Positions 38,998-53,600 of a DNA stretch of 64,000 nucleotides are shown piece after piece; the first letter of the stretch is position 1; the number at the start of each line of letters is the position of its first letter. The translations under genes were made by a program, and so were the position numbers. Origin of the DNA: Carallia brachiata (lineage: Eukaryota > Streptophyta > Magnoliopsida > Malpighiales > Rhizophoraceae). The stretch lies in contig JADCRB010000039.1 in the NCBI GenBank assembly GCA_021464245.1, positions 65,130 to 129,129 of the forward strand. The letters are read 5' to 3'. Under the pieces are notes generated by a model, which was given only the letters and a program-made list of their open reading frames with translations, was not told the DNA's origin and did no database searches.

Positions 38998-41900
38998 GCA
39001 ATCGATCATAATTTGCATATATTAGTTACATAAGAGCATTTGTGGCATGAATAAAGAAACTAAATCACTTCATTTCTTGTAAATAAGTGATTTTCTTTCA
39101 TTTTAACGGCTTATTTAACCCAAATTAAGCTTAAATGAAGTCAATACTCTCCAATAAGTCTGCAATTGATCATAATTTGCATTTATTAGTTGCAAAAGAC
39201 CATTTGTGATATGAACATAGAGGCTAAATCAGATCATTTCTTGCAAATAAGTGATTTTCATTGATTTTAATGGCTTATTTATCCCAAATTGAACTTAAAT
39301 GAAGCACAAATGCTCAAAAAAACCTTTAATTTCAATGCAAAAAGCTTTTTTAACACGTTTTTGGGTATTAAATGCATTCAATTCTATCCAATAAGTGTGC
39401 AATTGATCATAATTTGCATATATCAGTTGCATAAGAGCATTTGTGGCCTGAATAAAAAGGTTAAATCACTTCATTTCTTGCAAATAAGTGATTTTCATTG
39501 ATTTTAAGGGCTTATTTAACCCAAATTGAATTTAAATGAAGCACAAATGCTTACAAAAACATTTAATTTCAATGCAAAAAGCATTTTTAACACGTTTTGG
39601 GATATTAAATGCATTCAATGCACTCCAATAAGTGTGGAATTAATCATAATTTACATTTATTAGTTGCATAAGACCATTTGTCACATGAACATAGAGGCCA
39701 AATCACATCATTTCTTACAAATAAGTGATTTTCATTGATTTTAATGACTTATTTAACCCAAATTGAACTTAAATGAAGTACAAATGCTTACAAAAACCTT
39801 TAATTTCAATGCAAAAAGCATTTTTAACGCATTTTGGGGGTATTAAATGCATTCAATACCCTCTAATAAGTGTGCAATTGATCATAATTTGCATTTATTA
39901 GTTGCATAAGACCGTTTGTGGCATGAATGTAGAGGCTAAATCACATCATTTATTACAAGTAAGTGATTTTCATTGATTTTAATGGCTTATTTAACCCAAA
40001 TTGAACTTAAATGAAGCACAAATGCTTACAAAAACCTTTAATTTCAATGCAAAAAGCATTTTTAACAAGGTTTGGGGTATTAAATGCATTCAATACCCTC
40101 CAATAAGTGTGCAATTGATCATAATTTGCATTTATTAGTTGCATAAGACCATTTGACGCATGAACATAGAGGCTAAATCACATCATTTCTTACAAATAAG
40201 TTATTTTCATTGATTTTAATGGCTTATTTAACCCAAATTGAACTTAAATGAAGCACAAATGCTTACAAAAACCTTTAATTTCAATGCAAAAAGCATTTTT
40301 AACACGTTTTGGGGTATTAATTGCATTCAATACCCTCCTATAAGTGTGCAATTAATCATAATTTGCATTTATTAGTTGCATAAGACCACTTGTCGCATGA
40401 ACATAGAGACTAAATCACATCATTTCTAACAAATAAGTGATTTTCATTGATTTTAATGGCTTATTTAACCCAAATTGAACTTAAATGAAGCGTAAATACT
40501 TACAAAAACCTTTAATTTCAATGCAAAAAGCATTTTTAACACGTTTTTGGGTATTAAATGCATTCAATACCCTCCAATAACTGTGCAATTGATCATGATT
40601 TGCATTTATTAGTTGTATAAGACCATTTGTGGTATGAACCTAGATGCTAAATCACATCATTTCTTGCAAATAAGTGATTTTCATTGATTTTAATGGCTTA
40701 TTTGACCCAAATTGAACTTAAATGAAGCGCAAATGCTTACAAAAACCTTTAATTTCAATGCAAAAAGCATTTTTAACACATTTTTGGGTATTAAATGCAA
40801 TCAATACCCTCCAATAAGTGTGCAATTAATCATAATTTGCATATATTAGTTGCATAAGAGCATTTGTGGCATGAATAAAGAAGCTAAATCACTTTATTTC
40901 TTGTAAATAAGTGATTTTATTTCATTTTAATGGCTTATTTAACCCAAATTAAGCTTAAATGAATCATAAATGCTTAAAAAAACCATTAACTTCAATGCAA
41001 AAAGCATTTTTTACATGTTTTGGGGTATTTAATGCAGTCAATGCCCTCCAATAAGTGTGCAATTGATCATAATTTGCATTTATTAGTTGCATAAGACCAT
41101 TTTTGATATGAACATAGAGGCTAAATCACATCATTTCTTGCAAATAAGTGATTTTCATTGATTTTAATGGCTTATTTAACCCAAATTGAACTTAAATGAA
41201 GTACAAATACTTACAAAAACCTTCAATTTCAATGCAAAAAGCATTTTTAACACGTTTTGGGGTATTAAATGCATTCAATACCCTCCAATAAGTGTGCAAT
41301 CGATCATAATTTGCATATATTAGTTGCATAAGAGCATTTGTGGCATGAATAAAGAAACTAAATCACTTCATTTCTTGTAAATAAGTGATTTTCTTTCATT
41401 TTAACGGCTTATTTAACCCAAATTAAGCTTAAATGAAGTCAATACTCTCCAATAAGTGTGCAATTGATCATAATTTGCATTTATTAGTTGCAAAAGACCA
41501 TTTGTGATATGAACATAGAGGCTAAATCAGATCATTTCTTGCAAATAAGTGATTTTCATTGATTTTAATGGCTTATTTATCCCAAATTGAACTTAAATGA
41601 AGCACAAATGCTTAAAAAAACCTTTAATTTCAATGCAAAAAGCATTTTTAACACGTTTTTGGGTATTAAATGCATTCAATACCCTCCAATAACTGTGCAA
41701 TTGATCATAATTTGCATTTATTAGTTGCATAAGACTATTTGTGGTATGAACCTAGATGCTAAATCACATCATTTCTTGCAAATAAGTGATTTTCATTGTT
41801 TTTAATGGCTTATTTGACCCAAATTGAACTTAAATGAAGCACAAATGCTTACAAAAACCTTTAATTTCAATGCAAAAAGCATTTTTAACACATTTTTGGG

Positions 41901-42235
41901 TATTAAATGCAATCAATACCCTCCAATAAGTGTGCAATTAATCATAATTTGCATATATTAGTTGCATAAGAGCATTTGTGGCATGAATAAAGAAGCTAAA
42001 TCACTTCATTTCTTGTAAATAAGTGATTTTATTTCATTTTAATGGCTTATTTAACCCAAATTAAGCTTAAATGAATCATAAATGCTTAAAAAAACCATTA
42101 ATTTCAATGCAAAAAGCATTTTTTACATGTTTTGGGGTATTAAATGCAGTCAATGCCCTCCAATAAGTGTGCAATTGATCATAATTTGCATTTATTAGTT
42201 GCATAAGACCATTTGTGATATGAACATAGAGGCTA
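38998..42235 (+). repeat. Copy 1 of a 3.2-kb segment duplicated 8.44 kb away
   Basis: It is collinear with 47441-50660, sharing GCAATCGATC at 38998/47441, the deleted monomer at 39141/47584, the AACCTAGATGCTAAATC monomer (about 40637/49072) and the TTAGTTGCATAAGACTATTTG monomer at 41721/50143. The offset drifts only from 8443 to 8422 bp. Divergence begins after about 42235, where this copy has AAATCAGATC and the other AAATCACATC followed by a different monomer series. Confidence 0.85.
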
Positions 42236-45200
42236 AATCAGATCATTTCTTGCAAATAAGTGATTTTCATTGATTTTAATGGCTTATTTATCCCAAATTG
42301 AACTTAAATGAAGCACAAATGCTTAAAAAAACCTTTAATTTCAATGCAAAAAGCATTTTTAACACGTTTTGGGATATTAAATGCATTCAATGCACTCCAA
42401 TAAGTGTGGAATTAATCATAATTTACATTTATTAGTTGCATAAGACCATTTGTCACATGAACATAGAGGCCAAATCACATCATTTCTTACAAATAAGTGA
42501 TTTTCATTGATTTTAATGACTTATTTAACCCAAATTGAACTTAAATGAAGTACAAATGCTTACAAAAACCTTTAATTTCAATGCAAAAAGCATTTTTAAC
42601 GCATTTTGGGGGTATTAAATGCATTCAATACCCTCTAATAAGTGTGCAATTGATCATAATTTGCATTTATTAGTTGCATAAGACCGTTTGTGGCATGAAT
42701 GTAGAGGCTAAATCACATCATTTCTTACAAGTAAGTGATTTTCATTGATTTTAATGGCTTATTTAACCCAAATTGAACTTAAATGAAGCACAAATGCTTA
42801 CAAAAACCTTTAATTTCAATGCAAAAAGCATTTTTAACAAGGTTTGGGGTATTAAATGCATTCAATACCCTCCAATAAGTGTGCAATTGATCATAATTTG
42901 CATTTATTAGTTGCATAAGACCATTTGACGCATGAACATAGAGGCTAAATCACATCATTTCTTACAAATAAGTTATTTTCATTGATTTTAATGGCTTATT
43001 TAACCCAAATTGAACTTAAATGAAGCACAAATGCTTACAAAAACCTTTAATTTCAATGCAAAAAGCATTTTAACACGTTTTGGGTATTAAATGCATTCAA
43101 TACCCTTCAATAAGTGTGCAATTAATCATAATTTGCATTTATTAGTTGCATAAGACCATTTGTCGCATGAACATAGAGGCTAAATCACATCATTTCTTAC
43201 AAATAAGTGATTTTCATTGATTTTAATGGCTTATTTAACCCAAATTGAACTTAAATGAAGTACAAATGCTTACAAAAACCTTCAATTGCAATGTAAAAAG
43301 CATTTTTAACACGTTTTGGGGTATTAAATGTATTCAATACCCTCCAATAAGTGTGCAATTAATCATAATTTGCATTTATTAGTTGCATAAGACCATTTGT
43401 CGCATGAACAAAGAGGCTAAATCACATCATTTCTTACAAATAAGTGATTTTCAGTGATTTTAATGGCTTCTTTAACCCAAATTGAACTTAAATGAAGCAC
43501 AAATGCTTACAAAAACCTTTAATTTCAATGCAAAAAGCATTTTTAACATGTTTTGGGGTATTAAATGCATTCAATACCCTCCAATAACCGTGCAATTGAT
43601 CATAATTTGCATTTATTAGTTGCGTAAGACCATTTGTGGTATGAACCTAGAGGCTAAATCACATCATTTCTTGCAAATAAGTGTTTTTCATTGATTTTAA
43701 TGGCTTATATAACCCAAATTGAACTTAAATGAAGCACAAATGCTTACAAAAACCTTTAATTTCAATGAAAAAAGTATTTTTAACATATTTTTCGGTATTA
43801 AATGCATTCAATACCCTCCAATAAGTGTGGCAATCGATCATAATTTGCATATATTAGTTACATAGAGCATTTGTGGCATGAATAAAGAAACTAAATCACT
43901 TCATTTCTTGTAAATAAGTGATTTTCTTTCATTTTAACGGCTTATTTAACCCAAATTAAGCTTAAATGAAGTCAATACTCTCCAATAAGTCTGCAATTGA
44001 TCATAATTTGCATTTATTAGTTGCAAAAGACCATTTGTGATATGAACATAGAGGCTAAATCAGATCATTTCTTGCAAATAAGTGATTTTCATTGATTTTA
44101 ATGGCTTATTTATCCCAAATTGAACTTAAATGAAGCACAAATGCTCAAAAAAACTTTAATTTCAATGCAAAAAGCTTTTTAACACGTTTGGTATTAAATG
44201 CATTCAATTCTATCCAATAAGGTGCAATTGATCATAATTTGCATATATCAGTTGCATAAGAGCATTGTGGCCTGAATAAAAAGGTTAAATCACTTCATTT
44301 CTTGCAAATAAGTGATTTTCATTGATTTTAAGGGCTTATTTAACCCAAATTGAATTTAAATGAAGCACAAATGCTTACAAAAACATTTAATTTCAATGCA
44401 AAAAGCATTTTTAACACGTTTTGGGATATTAATGTATTCAATGCACTCCAATAAGTGTGGAATTAATCATAATTTACATTTATTAGTTGCATAAGACCAT
44501 TTGTCACATGAACATAGAGGCCAAATCACATCATTTCTTACAAATAAGTGATTTTCATTGATTTTAATGACTTATTTAACCCCAAATTGAACTTAAATGA
44601 AGTACAAATGCTTACAAAAACCTTTATTTCAATGCAAAAAGCATTTTTTTTTAAACGCATTTTGGGGGTATTAAATGCATCAATACCCTCTAATAAGTGT
44701 GCAATTGATCATAATTTGCATTTATTAGTTGCATAAGACCGTTTGTGGCATGAATGTAGAGGCTAATCACATCATTTCTTACAAGTAAGTGATTTCATCG
44801 ATTTTAATGGCTTATTTAACCCAATTGAACTTAAATGAAGCACAAATGCTATAAAAACTTTAATTTCAATGCAAAAAGCATTTTTAACAAGGTTTGGGGT
44901 ATTAAATGCTTCAATACCCTCCAATAAGTGTGCAATTGATCATAATTTGCATTTATTAGTTGCATAAGACCATTTGACGCATGAACATAGAGGCTAAATC
45001 ACATCATTTCTTACAATAAGTTTATTTTCATTGATTTTAATGGCTTATTTAACCCAAATTGAACTTAAATGAAGCACAAATGCTTACAAAAACCTTATTA
45101 ATCAATGCAAAAAGCATTGTTTAACACGTTTTGGGGTATTAAATGCATCAATACCCTTCAATAAGTGTGGCAATTAATCATAATTTGCATTTATTAGTTG

Positions 45201-47440
45201 CATAAGACCATTTGTCGCATGAACATAGAGGCTAAATCACATCATTTCTTACAAATAAGTGATTTTTCATTGATTTTAATGGCTTATTTAACCCAAATTG
45301 AACTTAAATGAAGTACAAAATGCTTACAAAAACCTCAAATGCAATGTAAAAAGCATTTTAAACGTTTTGGGGTTAAATGTATTCAATACCCTCCATAAGT
45401 GTGCAATTAATCATAATTTGCATTATTAAGTTGCATAAGACCATTTGTCGCATGAACAAAGGCTAAATCACATCATTTCTACAAATAAGTGATTTTCAGT
45501 GATTTTAATGGGCTTCTTTAACCCAATTGAACTTAAATGAAGCACAAATGCTTACAAAAACCTTTAATTTCAATGCAAAAAGCATTTTTAACATGTTTTG
45601 GGGTATTAAATGCATTCAATACCCTCCAATAACCGTGCAATTGATCATAATTTGCATTTATTAGTTGCGTAAGACCATTTGTGGTATGAACCTAGAGGCT
45701 AAATCACATCATTTCTTGCAATAAGTGTTTTCATTGATTTTAATGGCTTATATAACCCAAATTGAACTTAAATGAAGCACAAATGCTTACAAAAACCTTT
45801 AATTTCAATGAAAAAAGTATTTTTAACATATTTTGGGTATTAAATGCATTCAATACCCTCCAATAAGTTGCAATCGATCATAATTTGCATATAGTTAGTT
45901 ACATAAGAGCATTTGTGGCATGAATAAAGAAACTAAATCACTTCATTTCTGTAATAAGTGATTTTCTTTCATTTTAACGGCTTATTTAACCCAAATTAAG
46001 CTTAAATGAAGTCAATACTCTCCAATAAGTCTGCAATTGATCATAATTTGCATTTATTAGTTGCAAAAGACCATTTGTGATATGAACATAGAGGCTAAAC
46101 AGATCATTTCTTGCAATAGTGATTTTCATTGATTTTAATGGCTTATTTCCCAAATTGAACTTAAATGAAGCACAAATGCTCAAAAAAAACCTTTAATTTC
46201 AATGCAAAAGCTTTTTAACACGTTTTTGGGTATTAAATGCATTCAATTCTATCCAATAGTGTGCAATTGATCATAATTTGCATATTCAGTTGCATAAGAG
46301 CATTTGTGGCCTGAATAAAAAGGTTAAATCACTTCATTTCTTGCAAATAAGTGATTTTCATTGATTTTAAGGGCTATTTAACCCAAATTGAATTTAAATG
46401 AAGCACAAATGCTTACAAAAAACTTTAATTTCAATGCAAAAAGCATTTTTAACAAGGTTTGGGGTATTAAATGCATTCAATACCCTCCAATAAGTGTGCA
46501 ATTGATCATAATTTGCATTTATTAGTTGCATAAGACCATTTGACGCATGAACATAGAGGCTAAATCACATCATTTCTTACAAATAAGTTATTTTCATTGA
46601 TTTTAATGGCTTATTTAACCCAAATTGAACTTAAATGAAGCACAAATGCTTACAAAAACCTTTAATTTCAATGCAAAAAGCATTTTTAACACGTTTTGGG
46701 GTATTAAATGCATTCAATACCCTTCAATAAGTGTGCAATTAATCATAATTTGCATTTATTAGTTGCATAAGACCATTTGTCGCATGAACATAGAGGCTAA
46801 ATCACATCATTTCTTACAAATAAGTGATTTTCATTGATTTTAATGGCTTATTTAACCCAAATTGAACTTAAATGAAGTACAAATGCTTACAAGAACCTTC
46901 AATTGCAATGTAAAAAGCATTTTTAACACGTTTTGGGGTATTAAATGTATTCAATACCCTCCAATAAGTGTGCAATTAATCATAATTTGCATTTATTAGT
47001 TGCATAAGACCATTTGTCGCATGAACAAAGGGCTAAATCACATCATTTCTTACAAATAAGTGATTTTCAGTGATTTTAATGGCTTCTTTAACCCAAATTG
47101 AACTTAATGAAGCACAAATGCTTACAAAAACCTTTAATTTCAATGCAAAAAGCATTTTTAACATGTTTTGGGGTATAAATGCATTCAATACCCTCCAATA
47201 ACCGTGCAATGATCATAATTTGCATTTATATAGTTGCGTAAGACATTTGTGGTATGAACCTAGAGGCTAAATCACATCATTTCTTGCAAATAAGTGTTTT
47301 TTCATTGATTTTAATGGCTTATAACCCAAATTGAACTTAAATGAAGCACAAATGCTTACAAAAACCTTTAATTTCAATGAAAAAAGTATTTTTAACATAT
47401 TTTTGGGTATTAAATGCATTCAATACCCTCCAATAAGTGT

Positions 47441-50400
47441 GCAATCGATCATAATTTGCATATATTAGTTACATAAGAGCATTTGTGGCATGAATAAAGA
47501 AACTAAATCACTTCATTTCTTGTAAATAAGTGATTTTCTTTCATTTTAACGGCTTATTTAACCCAAATTAAGCTTAAATGAAGTCAATACTCTCCAATAA
47601 GTCTGCAATTGATCATAATTTGCATTTATTAGTTGCAAAAGACCATTTGTGATATGAACATAGAGGCTAAATCAGATCATTTCTTACAAATAAGTGATTT
47701 TCATTGATTTTAATGGCTTATTTATCCCAAATTGAACTTAAATGAAGCACAAATGCTTAAAAAAACCTTTAATTTCAATGCAAAAAGCTTTTTTAACACG
47801 TTTTTGGGTATTAAATGCATTCAATTCTATCCAATAAGTGTGCAATTGATCACAATTTGCATATATCAGTTGCATAAGAGCATTTGTGGCCTGAATAAAA
47901 AGGTTAAATCACTTCATTTCATGCAAATAAGTGATTTTCATTGATTTTAAGGGCTTATTTAACCCAAATTGAATTTAAATGAAGCACAAATGCTTACAAA
48001 AACATTTAATTTCAATGCAAAAAGCATTTTTAACACGTTTTGGGATATTAAATGCATTCAATGCACTCCAATAAGTGTGGAATTAATCATAATTTACATT
48101 TATTAGTTGCATAAGACCATTTGTCACATGAACATAGAGGCCAAATCACATCATTTCTTACAAATAAGTGATTTTCATTGATTTTAATGACTTATTTAAC
48201 CCAAATTGAACTTAAATGAAGTACAAATGCTTACAAAAACCTTTAATTTCAATGCAAAAAGCATTTTTAACGCATTTTGGGGGTATTAATTGCATTCAAT
48301 ACCCTCTAATAAGTGTACAATTGATCATAATTTGCATTTATTAGTTGCATAAGACCGTTGTGGCATGAATGTAGAGGCTAAATCACATCATTATACAAGT
48401 AAGTGATTTTCATTGATTTTAATGGCTTATTTAACCCAAATTGAACTTAATGAAGCACAAATGCTTACAAAAACCTTTAATTTCAATGCAAAAAGCATTT
48501 TAACAAGGTTTGGGGTATTAAATGCATTCAATACCCTCCAATAAGTGTGCAATTGATCATAATTTGCATTATTAGTTGCATAAGACCATTTGACGCATGA
48601 ACATAGAGGCTAAATCACATCATTTCTTACAAATAAGTTATTTCATTGATTTTAATGGCTTATTTAACCCAAATTGAACTTAAATGAAGCACAAATGCTT
48701 ACAAAACCTTTAATTCAATGCAAAAAGCATTTTTAACACGTTTTGGGGTATTAATTGCGTTCAATACCCTCCTATAAGTGTGCAATTAATCATAATTTGC
48801 ATTTTAGTTGCATAAGACCACTTGTCGCATGAACATAGAGACTAAATCACATCATTTCTAACAAATAAGTGATTTTCATTGATTTTAATGGCTTATTTAA
48901 CCCAAATTGAACTTAAATGAAGCGTAAATACTTACAAAAACCTTTAATTTCAATGCAAAAAGCATTTTTAACACGTTTTTGGGTATTAAATGCATTCAAT
49001 ACCCTACAATAACTGTGCAATTGATCATAATTTGCATTTATTAGTTGTATAAGACCATTTGTGGTATGAACCTAGATGCTAAATCACATCATTTCTTGCA
49101 AATAAGTGATTTTCATTGATTTTAATGGCTTATTTGACCCAAATTGAACTAAATGAGCGCAAATGCTTACAAAACCTTTAATTTCAATGCAAAAGCATTT
49201 TAACACATTTTTGGGGTATTAAATGCAATCAATACCCTCCAATAGTGTGCATTAATCATAATTTGCATATATTAGTTGCATAAGAGCATTTGTGGCATGA
49301 ATAAAGAAGCTAAATCACTTCATTTCTTGTAAATAAGTGATTTTATTTCATTTTAATGGCTTATTTAACCCAAATTAAGCTTAAATGAATCATAAATGCT
49401 TAAAAAAACCATTAACTTCAATGCAAAAAGCATTTTTTACATGTTTTGGGGTATTAAATGCAGTCAATGCCCTCCAATAAGTGTGCAATTGATAATTTGC
49501 ATTTATTAGTTGCATAAGACCATTTGTGATATGAACATAGAGGCTAAATCACATCATTTCTTGCAAATAAGTGATTTTCATTGATTTTAATGGCTTATTT
49601 AACCCAAATTGAACTTAAATGAAGTACAAATACTTACAAAAACCTTCAATTTCAATGCAAAAAGCATTTTTAACACGTTTTGGGGTATTAAATGCATTCA
49701 ATACCCTCCAATAAGTGTGCAATCGATCATAATTTGCATATATTAGTTGCATAAGAGCATTTGTGGCATGAATAAAGAAACTAAATCACTTCATTTCTTG
49801 TAAATAAGTGATTTTCTTTCATTTTAACGGCTTATTTAACCCAAATTAAGCTTAAATGAAGTCAATACTCTCCAATAAGTGTGCAATTGATCATAATTTG
49901 CATTTATTAGTTGCAAAAGACCATTTGTGATATGAACATAGAGGCTAAATCAGATCATTTCTTGCAAATAAGTGATTTTCATTGATTTTAATGGCTTATT
50001 TATCCCAAATTGAACTTAAATGAAGCACAAATGCTTAAAAAAACCTTTAATTTCAATGCAAAAAGCATTTTTAACACGTTTTTGGGTATTAAATGCATTC
50101 AATACCCTCCAATAACTGTGCAATTGATCATAATTTGCATTTATTAGTTGCATAAGACTATTTGTGGTATGAACCAAGATGCTAAATCACATCATTTCTT
50201 GCAAATAAGTGATTTTCATTGTTTTTAATGGCTTATTTGACCCAAATTGAACTTAAATGAAGCACAAATGCTTACAAAAACCTTTAATTTCAATGCAAAA
50301 AGCATTTTTAACACATTTTTGGGTATTAAATGCAATCAATACCCTCCAATAAGTGTGCAATTAATCATAATTTGCATATATTAGTTGCATAAGAGCATTT

Positions 50401-50660
50401 GTGGCATGAACAAAGAAGCTAAATCACTTCATTTCTTGTAAATAAGTGATTTTATTTCATTTTAATGGCTTATTTAACCCAAATTAAGCTTAAATGAATC
50501 ATAAATGCTTAAAAAAACCATTAATTTCAATGCAAAAAGCATTTTTTACATGTTTTGGGGTATTAAATGCAGTCAATGCCCTCCAATAAGTGTGCAATTG
50601 ATCATAATTTGCATTTATTAGTTGCATAAGACCATTTGTGATATGAACATAGAGGCTAAA
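47441..50660 (+). repeat. Copy 2 of the 3.2-kb segment
   Basis: It repeats 38998-42235 monomer by monomer with few differences outside an indel-rich patch at 48350-49260. Both copies hold two units led by the 77-bp-deleted monomer. This is a recent block duplication or an assembly overlap. Confidence 0.85.
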
Positions 50661-53600
50661 TCACATCATTTCTTGCAAATAAGTGATTTTCATTGATTTT
50701 AATGGCTTATTTAACCCAAATTGAACTTAAATGAAGTACAAATACTTACAAAAACCTTCAATTTCAATGCAAAAAGCATTTTTAACACGTTTTGGGGTAT
50801 TAAATGCATTCAATACCCTCCAATAAGTGTGCAATTAATCATAATTTGCATTTATTAGTTGTATAAGACCATTTGTTGCATGAACATAGAGGCTAAATCA
50901 CATCATTTCTTACAAATAAGTGATTTTCATTGATTTTAATGGCTTATTTAACCCAGATTGAACTTAAATGAAGCACAAATGCTTACAAAAACCTTTAATT
51001 TCAATGCCAAAGACATTTTTAACACGTTTTTGGGTATTAAATGCATTCAATACCCTCCAATAAGTGTGCAATTGATCATAATTTGTATTTAGCAGTTGCA
51101 TAAGTGCATTTGTGCCATGAATAAAGAGGATAAATCACTTCATTTCTTGCAATTAAGTGATTTTCATTGATTTAATGGCTTATTTAATCCAAATTGAATT
51201 TAAATGAAGCACAAATGCTTACAAAAACATTTAATTTCAATGCAAAACGTATTTTTAACACGTTTTGGGGTATTAAATGCATTCAGTACCCTCCAATAAG
51301 TGTGCAATTGTTCATAATTTGCGTTTATTAGTTGTATAAGACCATTTGTGGCATTAACATTGGATAAGACCAATTGTTCCTAATTTGTACTTCATTATTT
51401 CTTGGAAATAAGTGATTTTTATTGATTTTAATGTCTTATCTAACCCAAATTGAACTTAAATGAAGCACAAATGCTTACAAAAACCTCTAATTTCAATGCA
51501 AAAAGCATTTTTAACATGTTTTGGGATATTAAATGCTTTCAGTACCCTCCAATAAGTGTGCAATTGTTCATAATTTGCATATATTAGTTGCATAAGTGCA
51601 TTTGTGTCATGAATAAAGAGGATAAATCACTTTATTATTTGCAAATAAGTGATTTTCATTGATTTTAATGACTTATTTAACACAAATTGAATTTAAATGA
51701 AGCACAAATGCTTACAAAAACATTTAATTTCAATGCAAAACGCATTTTTAACACGTTTTGGTGTATTAAATGCATTCAATACCCTCCAATAAGTGTGCAA
51801 TTGATCTTAATTTGCATTATTAGTTGATAAGACCATTTGTGGCATGAACATAGAGGCTAAATCACTCATTTCTTACAAATAAGTGATTTTCTTTGATTTT
51901 AATGGCTTATTTAACCTAAATTGAACTTAAATGAAGCACATATCCTTACAAAAACCTTTAATTTCAATGCAAAAAAAGCATTTTTACCACGTTTTTGGGT
52001 ATTAAATGCATTCAATAGCCTCCAATAAGTGTGCAATTGATCATAATTTACATTTATTAGTTGCATAAGACTATTTGTCGCATGAAAATAGAGGCCAAAT
52101 CACATCATTTCTTACAAATAAATGATTTTCATTGATTTTAATGGCTTATTTAACCCAAATTGAATTTAAATGAAGTACAAATGCTTAGAAAAACTTTTAA
52201 TTTCAACGCAAAAAGCATTTTTAACACGTTTTTGGGTATTAAATGCATTCAATACCCTCAAATAAGTGTGCAATTGATTATAATTTGCATTTATTAGTTG
52301 CATAAGACCATTTGTGGCATGAACATAGAGGCCAAATAACATCATTTCTTACAAATAAGTGATTTTCATTGATTTTAATGGCTTATTTAAGCCAAATTGA
52401 ACTTACATGAAGTACAAATGCTTACAAAAACCTTTAATTTCAATGCAAAAAGCATTTTTAACACGTTTTGGGGTATTAGATGCATTCAATACCCTCCAAT
52501 AAGTGTGCAATTAATCATAATTTTCATTTATTACATAGAGGCTAAATCACATCACTTCTTACAAATAAGTGATTTTCATTGCTTTTAATGGCTTATTTAA
52601 CCCAAATTCAACTTAAATGAAGCACATATGCTTACAAAAACCTTTAATTTCAATGCAAAAAAAGCATTTTTACCACGTTTTGGGGTATTAAATGCATTCA
52701 ATACCCTCCAATAAGTGTGCAATTGATCATAATTTACATTTATTAGTTGCATAAGACTATTTGTCGCATGAACATAGAGGCCAAATCACATCATTTCTTA
52801 CAAATAAGTGATTTTCATTGATTTTAATGGCTTATTTAACCCAAATTGAACTTAAATGAAGTACAAATGCTTAGAAAAACTTTTAATTTCAATGCAAAAA
52901 GCATTTTTAACACGTTTTTGGGTATTAAATGCATTCAATACCCTCCAATAAGTGTGCAATTGATCATAATTTGCATATATTAGTTGCATAAGAGCATTTG
53001 TGGCATGAATAAAAAGCTAAATCACTTCATTTCTTGTAAATAAGTGATTTTCTTTTATTTTAATGGCTTATTTAACCCAAATTAAGCTTAAATGAATCAT
53101 AAATGCTTAAAAAAACCTTTAATTTCAATGCAAAAAGCATTTTTTACATGTTTTGGGGTATTAAATGCAGTCAATGCCCTCCAATAAGTGTGCAATTGAT
53201 CATAATTTGCATTTATTAGTTGCATAAGACCATTTGTGGCATGAACATAGAGGCTAAATCACATCATTTCTTACAAATAAGTGATTTTCATTGATTTTAA
53301 TGGCTTATTTAACCCAAATTGAATTTAAATGAAGCACAAATGCTTACAAAAACCTTTAATTTCCATGCAAAAAGTATTTTTAACACGTTTTTTGGTATTA
53401 AATGCATTCAGTACCCTCCAATAAGTGTGCAATTGTTCATAATTTGCGTTTATTAGTTGGATAAGACCATTTGTGGCATTAACATTGAGGTTAAATCACA
53501 TTATTTCTTGGAAATAAGTGATTTTTATTGATTTTAATGTCTTATCTAACCCAAATTGAACTTAAATGAAGCACAAATGCTTACAAAAACCTCTAATTTC

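Larger units (their letters stand above)
38998..50660 (+). repeat. Patchwork higher-order region marked by a 77-bp-deleted monomer
   Basis: A shortened monomer of about 160 bp (TTAAATGAAG joined directly to TCAATACTCTCC) occurs at 39141, 41439, 43972, 46012, 47584 and 49862. Its spacings are 2298, 2533, 2040, 1572 and 2278 bp, so the blocks have unequal monomer numbers. A second marker, TTTAACAAGGTTTGGGG, lies at 40061, 42833, 44883, 46448 and 48498. Stretches 43800-46440 and 48350-49260 have many one-base losses compared with their sister copies. No gene is visible. Confidence 0.87.
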
